From Streptomyces puniciscabiei (GTDB lineage: Bacteria; Actinomycetota; Actinomycetes; Streptomycetales; Streptomycetaceae), in assembly GCF_006715785.1 (NCBI RefSeq), contig NZ_VFNX01000001.1, forward strand, positions 3,548,501 to 3,612,500: 64,000 bases of DNA, in the 5' to 3' direction. Positions 63,672 through 64,000 of the stretch are shown piece by piece; within the stretch, counting starts at the first letter, position 1, and each line of letters opens with the position of its first letter. Both the position numbers and the translations under genes were made by a program. Below the pieces are notes generated by a model. That model searched no databases. It saw nothing but the letters and a program-made list of their open reading frames with translations, and had not been told where the DNA came from.

Positions 63672-64000
63672 CGCCTGCCCGGAAGGTGCGGCGGTAGGCG
63701 GTCGGCGTCACCCCGAGCGCCTGCTGGAGGTGCTGGCGCATCGACTGGGCGGTGCCGAAGCCCGCCTCGTGGGCCACCTGGTCGATGGACAGGTCGGTGG
63801 TCTCCAGCAGATGGCGGGCGCGTTCGACGCGCTGCTGGGTGAGCCACTGGCCGGGGCTGATCCCGACCTCCTCGCGGAAGCGGCGGGTGAAGGTGCGCAC
63901 CGACATGGCCTCCCGCTCGGCCATGTCCCGCAGCTGGATCGGCTCGTGGAGGCGGCCGAGCGCCCAGGCGCGGGCGGCTCTCGTCGTGGCCAGCTGCGGG
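63661..64000 (-). CDS. AraC/GlxA family regulator, C-terminal part (runs off right edge)
   Basis: The visible 112 codons form a double-HTH AraC domain: LRDMAEREAMSVRTFTRRFREEVG in the first HTH, VERARHLLETTDLSIDQVAHEAGFG in the second, and MRQHLQQALGVTPTAYRRTF at the end. The upstream part ATTRAARAWALGRLHEPIQ resembles the linker of GlxA-type regulators with a DJ-1/PfpI N-domain, which would lie outside the window. It is convergent with the alcohol dehydrogenase, so regulation of this cluster is possible but unproven. Confidence 0.88.
   Translation of the reverse strand, partial: PQLATTRAARAWALGRLHEPIQLRDMAEREAMSVRTFTRRFREEVGISPGQWLTQQRVERARHLLETTDLSIDQVAHEAGFGTAQSMRQHLQQALGVTPTAYRRTFRAGVRT

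Overview
The window is high-GC DNA from an actinomycete, almost certainly a Streptomyces. The evidence is third-codon-position GC bias throughout, many GTG starts, mycothiol-type DinB/MDMPI proteins, an NsdA-like HTH-TPR regulator, a DmdR1-type iron regulator, and a gene order (serC ... cinnamate-CoA ligase ... citrate synthase, pdxH, SIS protein, dmdR1 ... purU ... ECF sigma/anti-sigma, STAS, EF-hand protein) that I recognise from the core of Streptomyces chromosomes. No tRNA, rRNA, CRISPR array, transposase or prophage was seen.

Layout. 1-12.7 kb holds housekeeping and transport genes: a P-type ATPase running off the left edge, an NCS2 purine permease, a MarR-MFS pair, GNAT, ThpR, aldo/keto reductase, Uma2, an SGNH hydrolase, a secreted propeller protein, DinB and SerC. 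12.8-20.7 kb has a large FAD/Fe-S oxidoreductase, a FemX-like protein, a DMT exporter and three decayed genes (metallophosphoesterase, ABC ATPase, NmrA-like). 20.8-30.9 kb is a tightly overlapping eight-gene operon: MDMPI-fold protein, AtuA-family protein, both acyl-CoA carboxylase subunits, acyl-CoA dehydrogenase, cinnamate/4-coumarate-type CoA ligase, enoyl-CoA hydratase and TetR. It looks like a carboxylation-dependent acid catabolic route of the atu/liu type. A leader peptide and a 2OG-Fe oxygenase follow. 32-44 kb carries citrate synthase, pdxH, a structured intergenic region with a minimal gene, an SIS protein, a PAS/GAF protein, DmdR1, an alpha/beta hydrolase without its serine, an ABC exporter, a primase-polymerase domain protein and an NsdA-like regulator. 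44-52.4 kb has a membrane protein with ATQY repeats, a solute-binding lipoprotein, PurU, an ECF sigma/anti-sigma pair, an anti-sigma antagonist and an EF-hand protein.

52.4-64 kb is a second catabolic region. It contains an attenuator-controlled hydrolase, an acyl-CoA synthetase divergent from an amidohydrolase plus large/small acyl-CoA dehydrogenase pair, a GHKL ATPase, and a cyclase divergent from an SDR, acyl-CoA dehydrogenase and Zn-alcohol dehydrogenase. The two divergent promoters share a CTGACG-N3-CGTCAG operator, so they are probably one regulon for an alicyclic, branched or aromatic acid.

Less expected features are two leader-peptide loci, a tiny mRNA with a near-perfect Shine-Dalgarno sequence next to pdxH, two alpha/beta hydrolases lacking the nucleophilic serine, and shared operators in the catabolic region. 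Start codons were chosen by eye from ribosome binding sites and family length.
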